A stretch of DNA of 64,000 bases from Polynucleobacter wuianus (lineage in GTDB: Bacteria > Pseudomonadota > Gammaproteobacteria > Burkholderiales > Burkholderiaceae), in the NCBI RefSeq assembly GCF_001659725.1, contig NZ_CP015922.1:1612001-1676000 (forward strand). The letters are read 5' to 3'. Of the stretch, positions 61,991 to 64,000 are shown one piece after another (the stretch's first letter is position 1; each line of letters begins with the position of its first letter). The position numbers and the translations under genes are program-made. The notes below the pieces were generated by a model. The model made no database searches and was not told the DNA's origin. It worked only from the letters and a program-made list of their open reading frames with translations.

Positions 61991-62851
61991 ATGAAAACGT
62001 TATCAATTAAGGTAAAAGGCGCAATTCTTTCTGTTGCAATCCTTCTGATGTGCTTGCTTGTATGGCACGTTTCGACAACGCAAAAGGTGTCACCCCCGCC
62101 CGGATTTTCTGCAAACTCAAGTGAGTACAACAGCTTAATGGGTCAAGGCGGAGGAGCATCAGTTCAAAAAACAGGATTTCCAACCTTAACGCAGATGGGG
62201 CAAACCATTTATAAGCAACTGTCACATCCTTTTTATGACAATGGTCCTAACGATAAAGGAATTGGTATTCAACTGGCTTATTCCTTAGTTCGTGTTGGTT
62301 TGGGTTTTTTATTGGCAATGATTGTGGCAATCCCATTTGGATTTTGGATTGGAATGTCGCCTTTAGCGTACGAGGCATTTAATCCTTTCATTCAAATACT
62401 AAAACCAATTTCTCCCTTAGCGTGGATGCCGATTGCTCTATACACTATTAAAGACTCTTCAATTTCTGGAATATTTGTGATCTTTATTTGTTCTGTATGG
62501 CCAATGCTTTTAAATACTGCATTTGGAGTAGCTAGTGTCCGTAAGGAATTATTAAATGTCACCAAAACATTAGAAGTTTCTCCCCTGCGAAAGGCATTCT
62601 TGGTAATTCTTCCTGCTGCTGCACCAACAATTTTGACAGGTATGCGTATTTCTATGGGTATTGCATGGCTGGTGATCGTTGCTGCTGAGATGCTTGTTGG
62701 CGGAACGGGTATCGGATATTTTCTATGGAACGAGTGGAACAACTTATCGCTCTCCAGTGTGATTTTTGCGATTCTTTTAATTGGTATTGTTGGAATGTTA
62801 TTAGATACCGCATTTGCTAAGTTACAAAAGGCGGTTGCGTATGCAGAATGA
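61991..62851 (+). CDS. nrtB: NrtB, nitrate/cyanate ABC transporter permease
   Basis: A 286-aa inner-membrane protein with an N-terminal span, a periplasmic segment (about 30-75) and a five- to six-helix BPD permease domain. The EAA loop is around TKTLEVSPLRKAFLVILPAA, where the ATPase docks; MRISMGIAWLVIVAAEMLVG is the family block. It lies 15 nt after nrtA and overlaps nrtC by 11 nt. Confidence 0.93.
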   Translation: MKTLSIKVKGAILSVAILLMCLLVWHVSTTQKVSPPPGFSANSSEYNSLMGQGGGASVQKTGFPTLTQMGQTIYKQLSHPFYDNGPNDKGIGIQLAYSLVRVGLGFLLAMIVAIPFGFWIGMSPLAYEAFNPFIQILKPISPLAWMPIALYTIKDSSISGIFVIFICSVWPMLLNTAFGVASVRKELLNVTKTLEVSPLRKAFLVILPAAAPTILTGMRISMGIAWLVIVAAEMLVGGTGIGYFLWNEWNNLSLSSVIFAILLIGIVGMLLDTAFAKLQKAVAYAE

Positions 62852-63704
62852 AAATATTTTTCTCAAAGTTTCAAATCTTAGTAAGTCATATAAAGCTGAT
62901 GCACCGCCAGTATTTGAGGGTATCGATTTTGAAATCGAAAGAGGGGAGTTCGTTTGTATTATTGGACACTCTGGATGTGGAAAAACCACTATTCTGAATG
63001 TGCTCGCAGGTCTTGAGGAGTCAACTGGCGGTGATGCAATTATGCTTGGTAAACATATTCAGGGGCCCGGTCTTGAGAGAGGAGTTGTTTTTCAAGGACA
63101 TGCATTGATGCCTTGGATGACAGTATTGCAAAACGTTGCCTTTGCTGTGAAGTCAAAGTATCCCGATTGGTCAAAAGAGCAGATTAACGAGCATTCCAAA
63201 AAGTATTTGGAGATGGTTGGTTTGGTAAATGCTGAATCAAAAAAACCATCAGAATTATCTGGAGGTATGAAGCAAAGAGTTGGTATTGCTAGAGCCTTTG
63301 CAATTGAGCCTAAAATGCTACTGCTTGATGAGCCCTTTGGTGCTTTAGATGCGCTAACTCGTGGAGTGATTCAGGATGAGCTCCTCAAAATCTGCAAAGA
63401 AACCAATCAAACTGTCTTTATGATCACCCATGATGTTGATGAGGCAATCTTACTTTCAGACAAAATCATGTTGATGAGCAATGGTCCTAATGCACGCATC
63501 GCTGAAATTGTAGTTAATACCCTGCCTAAAGGTCGCCAAAGAGCAAGCTTGCATCATGACCCAATGTACTATCCAATGCGCAATCACTTAGTTGATTTCT
63601 TAGTCAATCGATCAAAGGATTTGCAAATAAAGGGTGCAAAGGGTGAGTTGGATGGTTACAAGCCAGTCATAGTCCTTCCAGGTATTGATGCAGCTGTAGC
63701 TTAA
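62841..63704 (+). CDS. nrtC: NrtC/D-type ABC transporter ATPase
   Basis: A 287-aa ABC ATPase without the substrate-binding extension of cyanobacterial NrtC. Walker A GHSGCGKTT is at about 42-50, the signature LSGGMKQR at about 139-146, and Walker B LLLDEPFGALDALTR follows. The ATG at 62841 (MQNENIF) overlaps the nrtB stop by 11 nt. The longer frame starting 62814 is less likely. Confidence 0.93.
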   Translation: MQNENIFLKVSNLSKSYKADAPPVFEGIDFEIERGEFVCIIGHSGCGKTTILNVLAGLEESTGGDAIMLGKHIQGPGLERGVVFQGHALMPWMTVLQNVAFAVKSKYPDWSKEQINEHSKKYLEMVGLVNAESKKPSELSGGMKQRVGIARAFAIEPKMLLLDEPFGALDALTRGVIQDELLKICKETNQTVFMITHDVDEAILLSDKIMLMSNGPNARIAEIVVNTLPKGRQRASLHHDPMYYPMRNHLVDFLVNRSKDLQIKGAKGELDGYKPVIVLPGIDAAVA

Positions 63705-63726
63705 TAAATTAAATCAGGAGAAGAAG

Positions 63727-64000
63727 ATGGATCGTTCAGTAGTTACACAGAAAATTATCGAAGCCAAAGTTCGCAAAGGCATGAAGTGGAGTGATATTGC
63801 CAAAGCCATTGGCGAGTCTAAGGAGTGGGTTACTGCAGGCTGCTTAGGCCAAATGACTTTTACCAAAGCCCAGGCTGAAGCTGCTGGCAAGTTATTTAAC
63901 TTAACTGATGAAGAAATGGCTTGGTTACAAATTGTTCCTTATAAAGGCTCTTTACCAACTGCAGTACCAACAGATCCATTGATCTATCGTTGGTATGAGA
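63727..64000 (+). CDS. cynS: CynS, cyanate hydratase (partial, runs off right edge)
   Basis: 91 codons are visible, starting MDRSVVTQKIIEAKVRKGMK, with AGGAGAAG just before the ATG. WSDIAKAIGESKEWVTAGCL is the N-terminal helical DNA-binding-like domain of cyanase. Near the edge DPLIYRWYE contains the catalytic Arg and Glu of the family. Cyanase turns cyanate and bicarbonate into ammonia and CO2. It lies 22 nt after nrtC, suggesting that the transporter handles cyanate. Confidence 0.94.
   Translation, partial: MDRSVVTQKIIEAKVRKGMKWSDIAKAIGESKEWVTAGCLGQMTFTKAQAEAAGKLFNLTDEEMAWLQIVPYKGSLPTAVPTDPLIYRWYE

Noticed and set aside
1..64000. CRISPR arrays, insertion sequences, rRNA genes, pucBA antenna genes, bchE, bchI and bchD
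   Set aside because: I looked for each and saw no repeat-spacer array, transposase, rRNA, LH2 pair, radical-SAM cyclase or AAA+ chelatase subunit in the window.

Overview
The window is a near-complete purple-bacterial photosynthesis gene cluster (about 1-48 kb), then a short tRNA-fragment scar (about 48.1-48.4 kb), then a nitrate/nitrite/cyanate assimilation region (about 48.4-64 kb). The gene set is type-II reaction centre with tetrahaem PufC, aerobic cyclase AcsF, CrtA-type carotenoid oxidation and no anaerobic BchE in view. With AT-rich DNA and a nasA-ybiB pair, this points to a freshwater betaproteobacterial aerobic anoxygenic phototroph, most likely Polynucleobacter or a close relative. 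The taxonomic call is inference from gene content; no rRNA or core marker gene is present.

Layout of the cluster. (1) Partial bchO on the minus strand, divergent from crtE. (2) Plus-strand superoperon crtE-crtF, bchC-bchX-bchY-bchZ, a 44-aa ORF, pufB, an unrecognised 73-aa membrane ORF, pufA-pufL-pufM-pufC, terminator, crtI-crtB. (3) Convergent minus-strand operon aerR(ppaA)-ppsR-crtA-crtD-crtC. (4) Plus-strand bchF-N-B-H-L-M-lhaA-puhA-puhB-puhC-orf117-acsF-puhE-ispH. (5) Plus-strand bchG-pucC-like-bchP-tspO-hemA-dxs-bciB. (6) Plus-strand second B12-binding AerR-like gene, hemE, ndh, arsR-like gene, azoR. The enzymes cover BChl a synthesis except Mg-chelatase subunits BchI and BchD. They also cover carotenoid synthesis from GGPP to spheroidenone/spirilloxanthin-type products and RC-LH1 assembly. 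Precursor enzymes for tetrapyrroles (HemA, HemE) and isoprenoids (Dxs, IspH) are built in. No LH2 (pucBA) genes are present here.

Regulation is readable from the DNA. Five TGT-N12-ACA motifs, the PpsR/CrtJ operator form, lie in the four intergenic regions that begin transcription units (bchO/crtE twice, bchC, aerR/bchF, bchG). They overlap recognisable -35/-10 elements. PpsR and its B12-binding antirepressor are encoded in the same cluster. A perfect FNR box precedes the second B12-binding gene.

The scar at 48254-48298 is the 3' part of a tRNA-Met (anticodon loop to CCA), followed by a terminator and flanked by 14-bp inverted repeats. It looks like one end of an integrated element and raises the possibility that the photosynthesis cluster lies on an island.

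The last 16 kb holds a nitroreductase, a DUF1348 protein, three HPP-family membrane proteins, and a minus-strand nrtA-like-nirB-nirD-nasA-ybiB-HPP run. Divergent from it is a plus-strand run of cobA (sirohaem), nrtA-nrtB-nrtC and partial cynS (cyanase). Together these import nitrate, nitrite or cyanate and reduce or hydrolyse it to ammonium.
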